A stretch of DNA of 64,000 nt, taken from positions 1-64,000 of the forward strand of contig NZ_RXLP01000025.1 of NCBI RefSeq assembly GCF_004332295.1. The letters run 5' to 3'. The notes under the pieces were generated by a model, which was given only the letters and a program-made list of their open reading frames with translations, was not told the DNA's origin and made no database searches. The first letter of the stretch is position 1. The number at the start of each line of letters is the position of its first letter. A program made the position numbers and the translations under genes. Source of the DNA: Alloscardovia theropitheci. GTDB lineage: Bacteria > Actinomycetota > Actinomycetes > Actinomycetales > Bifidobacteriaceae. Below are positions 16,182-23,700 of this stretch, piece after piece.

Positions 16182-16517
16182 TTAGTCGATGGTGGTGATG
16201 AAGTAGTCGAGTTCTTCACCTGTAAGGGTGGTGTAGCACCAATTTTCGGTTGTTTCCCATAACTCGTTGTAGAGCTCAGCTAATGCCTGATTGGTTTCGT
16301 AGTGTTGCCAGATTTTGTAGTTGAAGACGAGGACGAGTTCGGTCATCATCTTATAGTTGCTTGACCATTCCTTTATAACGCGCTTATGAGTGTCTTTAAT
16401 AGCGTTAATACCAAAGGCGTCTGCTATGGAGTAGTCCATCCAGAACGTGGTAAGTGGCGTGTATCCGGTGTTTTCTAATGGGTTTACTGGGATGATGAGA
16501 TTTCCTATAGCGTTCAT
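16182..16517 (-). CDS. Hypothetical protein preceded by structured leader (copy 2)
   Basis: 111 residues, helical, with a dense central run (LVLVFNYKIWQHYETNQALA) and a C-terminal GEELDYFITTID. No family was recognised. The start has ACCTCC-proximal sequence but the better site is the AGGAAAG of the repeated leader further upstream. The structured element at 16536-16731 precedes it, as at the gene 12808-13182, although the two proteins show no obvious similarity. Confidence 0.6.
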   Translation of the reverse strand: MNAIGNLIIPVNPLENTGYTPLTTFWMDYSIADAFGINAIKDTHKRVIKEWSSNYKMMTELVLVFNYKIWQHYETNQALAELYNELWETTENWCYTTLTGEELDYFITTID

Positions 16518-16535
16518 GGAGGTCTATCTGTCTTT

Positions 16536-16731
16536 CTTTCCTTGTGCTGATTATTTTTTGTTCAACTTCTTGAACACGGGCGATGTAAAAATCTGGAGTG
16601 CCATGTCAAAACCGCGTGGCCGTATGGACACGCGTAAAAAGTTTTGACATGGTTAGCGGAAGATTTTTATCGTTGAACGGGTCAAGAAGTTAACAAAATC
16701 CAATTGTTGAGGACACCGTATGGTGTTCCTT
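16536..16731. repeat. Structured repeat element, copy 2
   Basis: Homologous to 13193-13396. Stems: AACTTCTTGA (16564-16573) with TCAAGAAGTT (16682-16691), AAAAATCT (near 16586-16593) with AGATTTTT (near 16661-16668), CCATGTCAAAA (16601-16611) with TTTTGACATGG (16642-16652), and CGCGTG (16613-16618) with CACGCG (16629-16634). The AAAAATCT stem is perfect here and has one mismatch in copy 1. The loop region is shorter than in copy 1. Confidence 0.8.
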
Positions 16732-16742
16732 GTCCTGTGGTT

Positions 16743-16872
16743 AGGGGTTCTAGGCGTCTTCGTGTCGTGGCGGGGTGATGAGAACACACCAAAAAATTTT
16801 TTTGTGTGTGGGCTCGTTACCCCTGCCCCACGATCCTTTATGCGTGGAGACAGGAAGATGCCTAGAACCCCT
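16743..16872. repeat. Large imperfect palindrome of 130 nt
   Basis: The ends AGGGGTTCTAGGC (16743-16755) and GCCTAGAACCCCT (16860-16872) pair perfectly. The stem continues inwards through GTCTTC / GAAGAT and closes around an A6/T7 core flanked by ACACACC and GTGTGTG. No gene is seen. Confidence 0.65.
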
Positions 16873-16947
16873 CACCACTTCGCCCACCACAAGGGGTGGG
16901 CTGGGTAGAGTATGAGCGCCTCTGTCGCGCTCATACCGTTTTCTGGC

Positions 16948-17023
16948 GGCGGGACGTGAGTGACCCCTTACAGGGTCACTCCATCAAGGAGAGTCTGCCA
17001 CGCTAGTGGCAGTCCTTCCCGCC
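16948..17023. other. Three-way-junction-like fold
   Basis: A closing stem GGCGGGA (16948-16954) with TCCCGCC (17017-17023) encloses two perfect hairpins: GAGTGACCC-cttaca-GGGTCACTC (16958-16981) and CTGCCAC-gcta-GTGGCAG (16995-17012). The gap 16518-17085 contains no gene and consists almost wholly of this, the palindrome and structured repeat copy 2. Confidence 0.6.
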
Positions 17024-17085
17024 ACCCGCGCCCTCCACCCGAGTTTGTAGGGATGGAGAGCCCGGAAAAAAATGGTCTATCGGTT

Positions 17086-17793
17086 TTAGCATGTGAGGAT
17101 GTCGGTTTTAAATTCTTCGTAGAACATGGTCAGCCAGTTATCCCACGTGTAATCGATTCCGTCTACAGCGTGTTTATCAACGAGTGTCATGAATTTTCTT
17201 TTACGGTTGTCATCGTTCATGATAGCGGTGAAACGTTCGTATTCATGCGCGTTAAGAGGATACTCACTAAATTTCGTGATGTTTCCTGTAGCAAGGTCGT
17301 CTCGAAAACTTTCTAATCCGTACATATTATCGTCGATGTAGGTTTTTAGGTTGTCTAGGGTGTAGTCGTATTGGTTGTGTTCTATAACGTCCGTAGATAT
17401 GGTGCCGTTATCGTAGGTGACCGTCACTTTTTGGGTGTACAGGATTTCACACCCGGGTTCAAAATCAGCGTAATCGTAGGTAACACTGATAGGTGCTTGC
17501 TCAAGGACTGCAAGTATCATGGGGTCGATTTTATCGCGATATTCTTTATCAGTGAGGATATTAAACGTCCATGCAATGTTTTCACTGTATGCCCATCGTC
17601 CTGTTCCCGTAAAACTTACTGTAATAACTGTTGCACCGTCTCTAGTGGTGGCGGCTTCTATAGTGTCGCTGATGATTGTGTTGTAGAACCAGTCGCCTGC
17701 TTGCTTACGGTATTCATTGACAAACATGAACGCGGTGGACGGGTTATGTGATATGACGGTCATGGTGCCGTTAGCGTCGGAAAGATTAGCCAT
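17086..17793 (-). CDS. Hypothetical protein
   Basis: 235 residues from ATG 17793 (MANLSDANGTMTVISHNPST), which has an AAGGAAC site; the frame is open further upstream but runs through a perfect hairpin and is not needed. It is soluble and acidic, beta-rich in the first half (ATVITVSFTGTGRWAYSENI) and helical at the C-terminus (DGIDYTWDNWLTMFYEEFK). No family was recognised. It lies downstream of the DUF4192 gene. Confidence 0.6.
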   Translation of the reverse strand: MANLSDANGTMTVISHNPSTAFMFVNEYRKQAGDWFYNTIISDTIEAATTRDGATVITVSFTGTGRWAYSENIAWTFNILTDKEYRDKIDPMILAVLEQAPISVTYDYADFEPGCEILYTQKVTVTYDNGTISTDVIEHNQYDYTLDNLKTYIDDNMYGLESFRDDLATGNITKFSEYPLNAHEYERFTAIMNDDNRKRKFMTLVDKHAVDGIDYTWDNWLTMFYEEFKTDILTC

Positions 17794-17834
17794 GATATAA
17801 AGTTCCTTAATGTGTCGATATGTTTTTCTTGAGG

Positions 17835-17863
17835 TGTGTACACCCCGTTTAGGGGTGTACACA
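17835..17863 (-). other. Intercistronic hairpin
   Basis: A perfect 12-bp stem, TGTGTACACCCC (17835-17846) with GGGGTGTACACA (17852-17863), lies between the DUF4192 gene and the gene ending at 17086. Confidence 0.6.
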
Positions 17864-17887
17864 AGATTTGTTTTTCGTGCTGATAAG

Positions 17888-18484
17888 TTAGCGTAGGTAG
17901 GCGGGTTTAATGTTGTAGCTCAGTGCCGTGTAGGTGATTCGAGCTAGCGAATACATGTTGTCGATATCTAGCGCGTAGCTGATTTCACTTTTCGCGGTGG
18001 TGTTGTCGCCGAGATACCATGAGAGGTAGCCTTTTATTGCGTGGTATGCTGGCGCGTATTCGTCTGTAGTGTGGTCGGCAAATATGGTGTCTAGGTTAGC
18101 GATAACGTTTGTGACACGTGTCACCTGTGGCATGTAGGTGGGGTCGTCGAAGATGCTTTTGAACGCGGTTGTGATTGTTTTTTCAGCGGTGTTACCAAAG
18201 GGTTGGATAAGAAAGTTTGTTGCCTTTTTAACGGTCATGGTATTTATGGCAGTGAGGATGATAGTGTCGCGAAAACCTAAGTATTTGTTTGTTCCGATGA
18301 TGAACGTGTCACGCTCGTCAGTGGTAAATTCTATTTTTTGGTTCTCATTGATAGCGTTGACCCATTGGCGGGTTATGTCGCCAAACCATGTATAGAGCAT
18401 GTCAGGAATATGGTTCTGATTGGTGTTGAGTTTTTCCATATCGAATTGTATGCGTAATGCGTCGAGAGCTAGAGTATCACTCAT
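17888..18484 (-). CDS. DUF4192-family protein
   Basis: 198 residues. The C-terminal part reads GYLSWYLGDNTTAKSEISYALDID then YSLARITYTAL, which matches the actinobacterial DUF4192 signature (a 'G-Y-L-A-W-x-x-G-D-G-x-x-A' turn followed by a helix rich in Ala and Leu). The family has no established function and is often found on actinobacterial plasmids and prophages as well as chromosomes. A site near GGAAAGGACATGCC precedes the start. The long structured gap 18485-18957 lies upstream. Confidence 0.75.
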   Translation of the reverse strand: MSDTLALDALRIQFDMEKLNTNQNHIPDMLYTWFGDITRQWVNAINENQKIEFTTDERDTFIIGTNKYLGFRDTIILTAINTMTVKKATNFLIQPFGNTAEKTITTAFKSIFDDPTYMPQVTRVTNVIANLDTIFADHTTDEYAPAYHAIKGYLSWYLGDNTTAKSEISYALDIDNMYSLARITYTALSYNIKPAYLR

Positions 18485-18576
18485 GGCATGTCCTTTCCTT
18501 GTTCATAACTGTTACGTTATGGAAATCTCACGCTGAGATTTACTGTGAGCACGTATGTGCTGTTAGTTTTGACAAT

Positions 18577-18700
18577 GCCCTGCGTGCCCTAAGAGACCCT
18601 CCAACACGCGTGACATATAAGCGCCATATAATGACCCCTGTAAGGGGTTATGGCGTTTATATGTCACTGTGCGTGGTGCGTGGGGTTCTTAGGGTGCGTG
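18577..18700 (+). ncRNA. Long hairpin, candidate structured RNA (plus strand)
   Basis: GTGACATATAAGCGCCATA (18610-18628) pairs with TATGGCGTTTATATGTCAC (18649-18667) with one G.T position. The inner ACCCCT / AGGGGT pair closes the top. CCCTAAGA (18587-18594) pairs outside with TCTTAGGG (18687-18694), and the flanking GTGCGT / TGCGTG can add wobble pairs. The imperfect positions are G.T on the plus strand, which would be C.A mismatches on the minus strand, so plus-strand RNA is favoured. No promoter was proven. Confidence 0.45.
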
Positions 18701-18745
18701 GGGTAGGGTCACAACTAACACCACAAGAAACTTTTGGAAAGCCTC

Positions 18746-18772
18746 AACTTCTGGTCACGGTGATCACAAGTT
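18746..18772. promoter_or_regulatory. Palindromic site, copy 1
   Basis: AACTT-CTGGTCA-cgg-TGATCAC-AAGTT is nearly palindromic. A close copy lies at 25486-25513 between the integrase and the coiled-coil gene (CTTCTGGTCA-tcc-TGACCACAAG). Either could be an operator or a recombination-protein site. Confidence 0.45.
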
Positions 18773-18957
18773 GGTAGCTGCTAATTTTTGTGTGCGGCGT
18801 GTGGAATATCGCCTGTGATTTCCACCATGAGCACAGTCTTACCCGGTAGGGTAAGTCCGTAGCACACTGCCCGCCCCGTAAGGGGCGCGGCATAATAAAC
18901 AAAAAGGGTAGGATCCAAATTTTATTGGATCCTACCCTAAGGTGTGAGTAGAGTTTG
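18773..18957. other. Remainder of gene-free stretch with hairpins
   Basis: Small hairpins CTTACCC-ggta-GGGTAAG (near 18838-18855) and GCCCC-gtaa-GGGGC (near 18883-18896) precede the terminator at 18905-18938. No gene is seen in 18485-18957. Confidence 0.5.
18905..18938 (-). terminator. Perfect 14-bp terminator after the RHH antitoxin
   Basis: AGGGTAGGATCCAA (18905-18918) pairs with TTGGATCCTACCCT (18925-18938), followed by T5 in the minus direction. Confidence 0.85.
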
Positions 18958-19254
18958 TTATGCGGTGCGCATCGCGTTATACGTGATGTTACGCAAGAGT
19001 TGACTTCGCGTGATGCCGAGTTTTTCTGCTTGACTATCAAGCCAGTCCACCAAGGTTTTAGGAAACCTGGTATTAACCGTTACCGTCTCATCTGTGTCAT
19101 GCACGCGTGGACGTCCAGAAGTTAATCGGAGTACAGCTTCCTCAATTGTTGGCGCATCATCTGCTGCTTGCATGAGAATATGATGAGCAAATTCCTGCGC
19201 TTGTTCTCCGGTGAGTGTTGTTGCTTGAGAATCATCAAAAATAAAATCAGACAT
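18958..19254 (-). CDS. Ribbon-helix-helix antitoxin
   Basis: 98 residues. The C-terminal 40 residues are a ribbon-helix-helix DNA-binding unit (TVTVNTRFPKTLVDWLDSQA, then LGITRSQLLRNITYNAM). The N-terminal half (MSDFIFDDSQATTLTGEQAQ) is acidic and would contact the partner. It lies 18 bases downstream of the small toxin-like gene, in the toxin-first order seen in several type II systems, and is closed by the terminator at 18905-18938. As an RHH protein it probably also represses its own operon. Confidence 0.75.
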   Translation of the reverse strand: MSDFIFDDSQATTLTGEQAQEFAHHILMQAADDAPTIEEAVLRLTSGRPRVHDTDETVTVNTRFPKTLVDWLDSQAEKLGITRSQLLRNITYNAMRTA

Positions 19255-19272
19255 TATTTTCTCCTTACAGTT

Positions 19273-19542
19273 TTAATCGCGATTCATGAATCCATCTTGC
19301 AACGCATTGACATGAAAGACATGAATACGTCCTGCAGCATCGATGCGCATGATAATTTCTAGAAAAGGTATCAGCGCATCTGCGTGATAAGGTCCAATAA
19401 CTTTCGCATACGTTAGCCCCTTTTTGGTGTAGTGACGAACAAGGGTTGCTCCTTGTATTGCTTCTACTACGTCATCGAGTGTGTATGTGCAAGCCCGGTC
19501 ACCGTGCAGGAACGATGGTATTTTAGTCGTTGTGTGTGGCAC
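19273..19542 (-). CDS. Small toxin of an RHH-type toxin-antitoxin pair
   Basis: 89 residues. The layout, with an early DDVVEAIQGATLVRHY helix, then YAKVIGPYHADALIPFLEII and a final HVFHVNAL strand, resembles the actinobacterial toxin group that has a 'VIGPDxxGxxLEVV ... IHAMxxR' pattern, related to RelE/BrnT-like folds. No catalytic residues could be assigned. It overlaps the upstream HTH gene by 20 bases, so the three genes form one operon. The toxin call rests mainly on pairing with the RHH protein. Confidence 0.6.
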   Translation of the reverse strand: MPHTTTKIPSFLHGDRACTYTLDDVVEAIQGATLVRHYTKKGLTYAKVIGPYHADALIPFLEIIMRIDAAGRIHVFHVNALQDGFMNRD

Positions 19543-19975
19543 GAGTGTAGATATTGTTATCGTCGGTTGGATATTGGTAGTGGACGCTGTAGCCTAATCG
19601 TTCGAGCTCGAGGGCTACTGCCCTGGTCCTGGTATTGACAACGTGGTAGGAGCCGGGGTCTCTGCCGTAGCGATTGTAATCGTCTTGACCGCGGTAATAC
19701 GTTAACGTGATCACTCGTGGCGCTACACCGTCTGCTGCTTGGACAGCTTCTTTGACGAGGTTGACGCTTTCTTCTATCGCTTTGTAGTAGGTGATTTCTT
19801 GGTTTTTAAGCCACTGCCATACGTCGTCTGGTGGGTTTTTGGGGTGGGATTGTTTTTCCCAGTTTTTCACAGTCCTCTCGCTTAACCCGAGAGCGTCTGC
19901 TACGTCTCTACAGGACAGTCCGAGTTTGTCGCGCAGCGCGCGAAAATCGGCTTTACTATACGTATTGGTCGTCAT
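19523..19975 (-). CDS. HTH protein, paralogue of the gene at 13613
   Basis: 150 residues. The N-terminal helix-turn-helix is a clear XRE type (FRALRDKLGLSCRDVADALG, LSERTVKNWEKQ). The central helical part is followed by ITLTYYRGQ and LERLGYSVHYQYP, shared with the protein at 13613-14020. It is the first gene of a unit continuing into the toxin-antitoxin genes, so it may regulate that operon. The terminator-like hairpin at 20011-20044 separates it from the gene upstream. Confidence 0.7.
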   Translation of the reverse strand: MTTNTYSKADFRALRDKLGLSCRDVADALGLSERTVKNWEKQSHPKNPPDDVWQWLKNQEITYYKAIEESVNLVKEAVQAADGVAPRVITLTYYRGQDDYNRYGRDPGSYHVVNTRTRAVALELERLGYSVHYQYPTDDNNIYTRATHND

Positions 19976-20010
19976 ATAATCGTGTATTATCCTTTCTATC
20001 TATAAACCAT

Positions 20011-20044
20011 AGAGGGTAGATTCTATATGTGGAATCTACCCTCT
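20011..20044 (-). terminator. Perfect 13-bp hairpin
   Basis: AGAGGGTAGATTC (20011-20023) pairs with GAATCTACCCTCT (20032-20044). It follows the gene at 20059. Confidence 0.65.
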
Positions 20045-20058
20045 TTTTCTGTTTGTTT

Positions 20059-20418
20059 TTAGTAAGTGTATGAGGTGTCGTAGCGCCATTCTTCGTTATT
20101 AATGTCCTCGTAATCCTCATCGTTTACACTGATGCGCCAGCCGAGACCGAGCTTATCCGCTAGAGCATCCATGTCGTAGACTGCCCCGTCCACATCCTCG
20201 TAGTCATGGTCGATGTAGGCCCATGCGTCGTCGCGACGAGCATGTCGAACAGCATCCCACATGTCGTACTCTCTATCCGTATACGAGTATGGAATAAAAA
20301 CGTTACGTTTGTCTGTCACAATGAAATGGTAATCACCGTATTCTTCTGATTTATCGACGAATATAGTACCGTACGTATAATGTGTGTATGTTTTAATGGT
20401 TGTCATATCGATAGTCAT
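20059..20418 (-). CDS. Hypothetical acidic protein with shared promoter/leader (copy E)
   Basis: 119 residues from ATG 20418; the upstream ATG 20427 is only two bases from the AAGGAG site, so the later start fits better. The protein is very acidic and Tyr/Asp-rich, especially DDAWAYIDHDYEDVDGAVYD and the C-terminal DEDYEDINNEEWRYD. Such composition can be found in DNA-mimic or antirestriction proteins, but no family motif supports this. It shares its promoter and leader with the gene at 15606. Confidence 0.6.
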   Translation of the reverse strand: MTIDMTTIKTYTHYTYGTIFVDKSEEYGDYHFIVTDKRNVFIPYSYTDREYDMWDAVRHARRDDAWAYIDHDYEDVDGAVYDMDALADKLGLGWRISVNDEDYEDINNEEWRYDTSYTY

Positions 20419-20446
20419 AATAATCATGTCTCCTTGAGATATTAGG

Positions 20447-20525
20447 TAAGAACACCTCGTGTGTTCTTGATGACAATATCTAGTATACCACTATTAGTGA
20501 CTATATGGTAGTTCGACACGCCGAA
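20447..20525 (-). promoter_or_regulatory. Shared promoter and leader hairpin, copy E
   Basis: Aligned with 15631-15712: AAGAACAC / GTGTTCTT leader hairpin, TATACCACTATTAGTGACTATA and CGACACGCCG. TATACT on the minus strand (near 20483-20488) fits a -10 element. CACTA-T-TAGTG at 20489-20499 is a perfect palindrome. Confidence 0.6.
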
Positions 20526-20738
20526 ACACATGGAATTTCAACGATTATCAGTATTTTATCCACGCTTACACATGCGCATCGATGCGGATGACATGACGAG
20601 TGTTGTACACCTAGAGTTGCTTAGATCTTTTTTCTTTGTCTCGGCAATAAAAATTAGTGGCCTCACCCTTGTAAAAAAGGGGAGACCACTAATAGTGAAC
20701 TAAAATCAAGGCTTTCTACCGAAGTCTTGGTTTAGTTT
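20526..20738. terminator. Gene-free spacer with terminator of the adhesin gene
   Basis: ATTAGTGG (20653-20660) pairs with CCACTAAT (20686-20693), with a further inner pairing of the CCTCACCCTT and AAAGGGGAG stretches. On the minus strand a T run follows. The rest of the spacer shows no gene. Confidence 0.7.
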
Positions 20739-23700
20739 TTATTTTTCATCCTGTGTAGTGGTTTGAGCTGTTTTCTTGCGGATGATGATGAATGCTCCGC
20801 CCAGTCCTACAGCAGCTACCGCGATGAGTGCGAATGGGATGATGGTTGAGCCTGTCGTGGCAAGACGGCTTGTGGTGGCGTTCCAGTCATCGGTTGCTTT
20901 CACTGGTGTGTCATAGCACATGCCGCCCTTCTTATCATCACCGGTGACGGTACCGTCGAATGGGTGGTTGTTCGATACGTTGCATGGCACGATAGGAGTG
21001 CCTGTGGTGGTACCACGATCTGTGTGATGCGTGCGAAGTCCGGTTAAGGTTCCGGTGACTTCTACCCATTGTCCTGGCTTGAGGATTAACGTATCCCATC
21101 CAGCCGGATACTCTAGATTAGTCACGGTTCCGTTTCCTGCGATGGTCTTGTCTTCCAAGGTAATCTTGGTGAGGTCAACGCTTCCGGTATTGATAATACG
21201 GAAGACAACCCGAGTACCGTTCTTAGCACGAGTCAACGCTTCTGCTGGAGTGTTACGGTCACCCTTGGTAAGTCCGCTTGCTGCATCGTATTTAATGAGT
21301 TTAATAGCAGGGGTTTGGTCTGGGGTCTTGGTCCATACCAGGTTAGACTCACGCTCAGTATCATTCAACGTTTCCACGAAACGGTTTTCTACACGGTCGG
21401 ATACTGCGGTGCGCGTCATTTGTACGTATGCGGTCCAGGACAAGTTAGCATCCATACCACTTGCCAGATCGAGGAATGCTTGAGTAGCTTCTACAGTAAA
21501 TACGCCATTATTATCGGTGAAAGTGAAGTATCCCGCTCCCACTCCAGACCCGTCGATACGAGCACCCTTAGCGATAACAATATTGCCTTCATCATCGGTA
21601 ATATTGTTATTCGCGTACACTGCCCATTGACCGGTGGTCTTATCGTAGCGAGTATCATACTTGTCGACAATCTTCCAATTCTTAATCTGCTGGTATGCGC
21701 GATTCCCCGTAATCTTCGAGCTATCGAGCTTGTAGAGGAATTGGTGGTTCTTGTAAATGCTCTTACCATTGACACTGTCACCGTTGACGTTGACAGTCAC
21801 ATCCTTGCGTGGATTAATATCCTTCAAAGGATTGGTTACCGTGTTGGTCACGTCAGTTCGTTCGTTGGTGATCTGGGTAGCAGTGTTCTTGACAACATAT
21901 CCGTCAGTGACTTTTGCAACCTTCATCGGCAAAACAACCGTGTATTTTTGACCAAGCACGCTTTGATCAATGCTTGGCATAGTCTTCGGATCTAATGCCT
22001 TAGTTACATATGCTTCGAGATCGGTTGGTTGTGGATCACCCTTTAATGTGTCACCGAGATAGTCAGTGTCAACGGTCTTGAAGAATACGTACACGCTACC
22101 GTTCTTGACTTGGATATTGAACTTGCTGGTCACATCCTGTCCGTGAGAGTCGAGGACTTCGATCTGATTGTCGATAAGATTCAAGTACTCGCTATCGTAC
22201 TTGTCGACCATGCCGAGGCGTTGAATCTTATACGCACTATGAGCAAGCTTTTCCGCGTCCAAGGTGAGGCGATAGTAGACGTCGTCTCCATAGTAAACGG
22301 TTTTGCCATCGATATTAATACCCGTCTTCGTCTCATCACGCTTAGTAGGTGTGACGTCAACTGGAATATTCTTCACCGTATTCGACGGAGTCACACTATT
22401 GTTCAACTGAAGTGTCCACTGGTTGGTAACCTCACGGTTAGTTGGCGCATTCTTTGCTACGGTTCCTTCAAAACGAATCTGGAAACGAGCCTGAACACCC
22501 GCCCCAAAATGAGCAGCCACGTAGGCTGGCTTCAACGTTACGGTAAACGTATGAGCCGCCTTATCCTCAGTCAACACGTAATCGTTCTTGGTAACAGTAG
22601 ACCCATCTGTAAGGTTTAATACTTCGATGGTTTGCTTATCCAGCTGCAAGTACTGGTCGTACTGGTCAATAAACGCCACCGTATTAATAGTTTCGGTAAG
22701 GTTCTGTGGGATGGTTGGGGTCGTGGTGAGCTTGTATTCGAGTTTTTGTCCTGGGAACACATTCTTACCATCCACACTTGCTTGGTCACCACCCTGGGAT
22801 GCTTCACCGATAACCTGCTTAACAACTGGTGGAACATAGCCACAAATATATGGCTCGTTCGTCTTCTTACTCTTACCCGCAGCAGACACAGAACCACTAT
22901 TGAGTAAACCATGAGACGTGATAGCTGCTCCTGTGGTTGGGTCAGCACAGAATGTCACCTCACTGCCTTCTGCCTGGTGAGAATCTAAGCGTACTTGTGC
23001 TGCTCCTTTACCGTTGGCAAAGTTCGCCTTACCACCCACAAGCAACGTGTACTGCTTGGCAGAAGTGTTATTGCGCGCGCTAGTAAGAGCGGCCTGCTTC
23101 ATACTAGCGGTAACGGTTGTACCGTTAACGGTAATGTCGAATTGGCTGGTCACATCCTGACCGTGGTTAACAATATCGTTGACAGTTGGCTTACTATCAT
23201 CGCTCACATCAGCCGCGTATACGTGAATATCGTTGTTATCGGCATCGAACAAATAGTCAGCTTTAGAGTAATCATCAACGAGTTTAAACTCTGTCAGAGA
23301 ATCACCTAACTGAGCAGCCAATGTACCGTTGATAGCAGCGCCGAGCTTGGTTCCATCGAGGACGGTGTGAGTATCCGCACCCGTGGTGTTGCTCCATGTG
23401 TTATCTACGACAGCATTCCACTTGCCATTCGTGTAGGTGAGCCATGATTTATCAGGCGTGAAATCCCACAACTTTGGCTGATCTGCCGCCAACACGACAA
23501 CAACGATAGTACGATTACCACCATTGGTCTCACGAGCAGCTAATCCATCAATGGTGGATCCGCTAGACAAGCGAGCATTGGTATTATAAGCAACACCATT
23601 ATGTGTATATGTTTTAGGACCGACTTCTTGTGCCCAGGCTTGCATCCATTGTGCTTGGGTTAGTCCTGCTGTAGCGTCGGCGATATTGCGTGACTGGTCT

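Noticed and set aside
13193..16731. Structured repeats as an insertion sequence or MITE
   Set aside because: There are no target-site duplications and the copies end at functional ribosome binding sites, which fits a leader element better.
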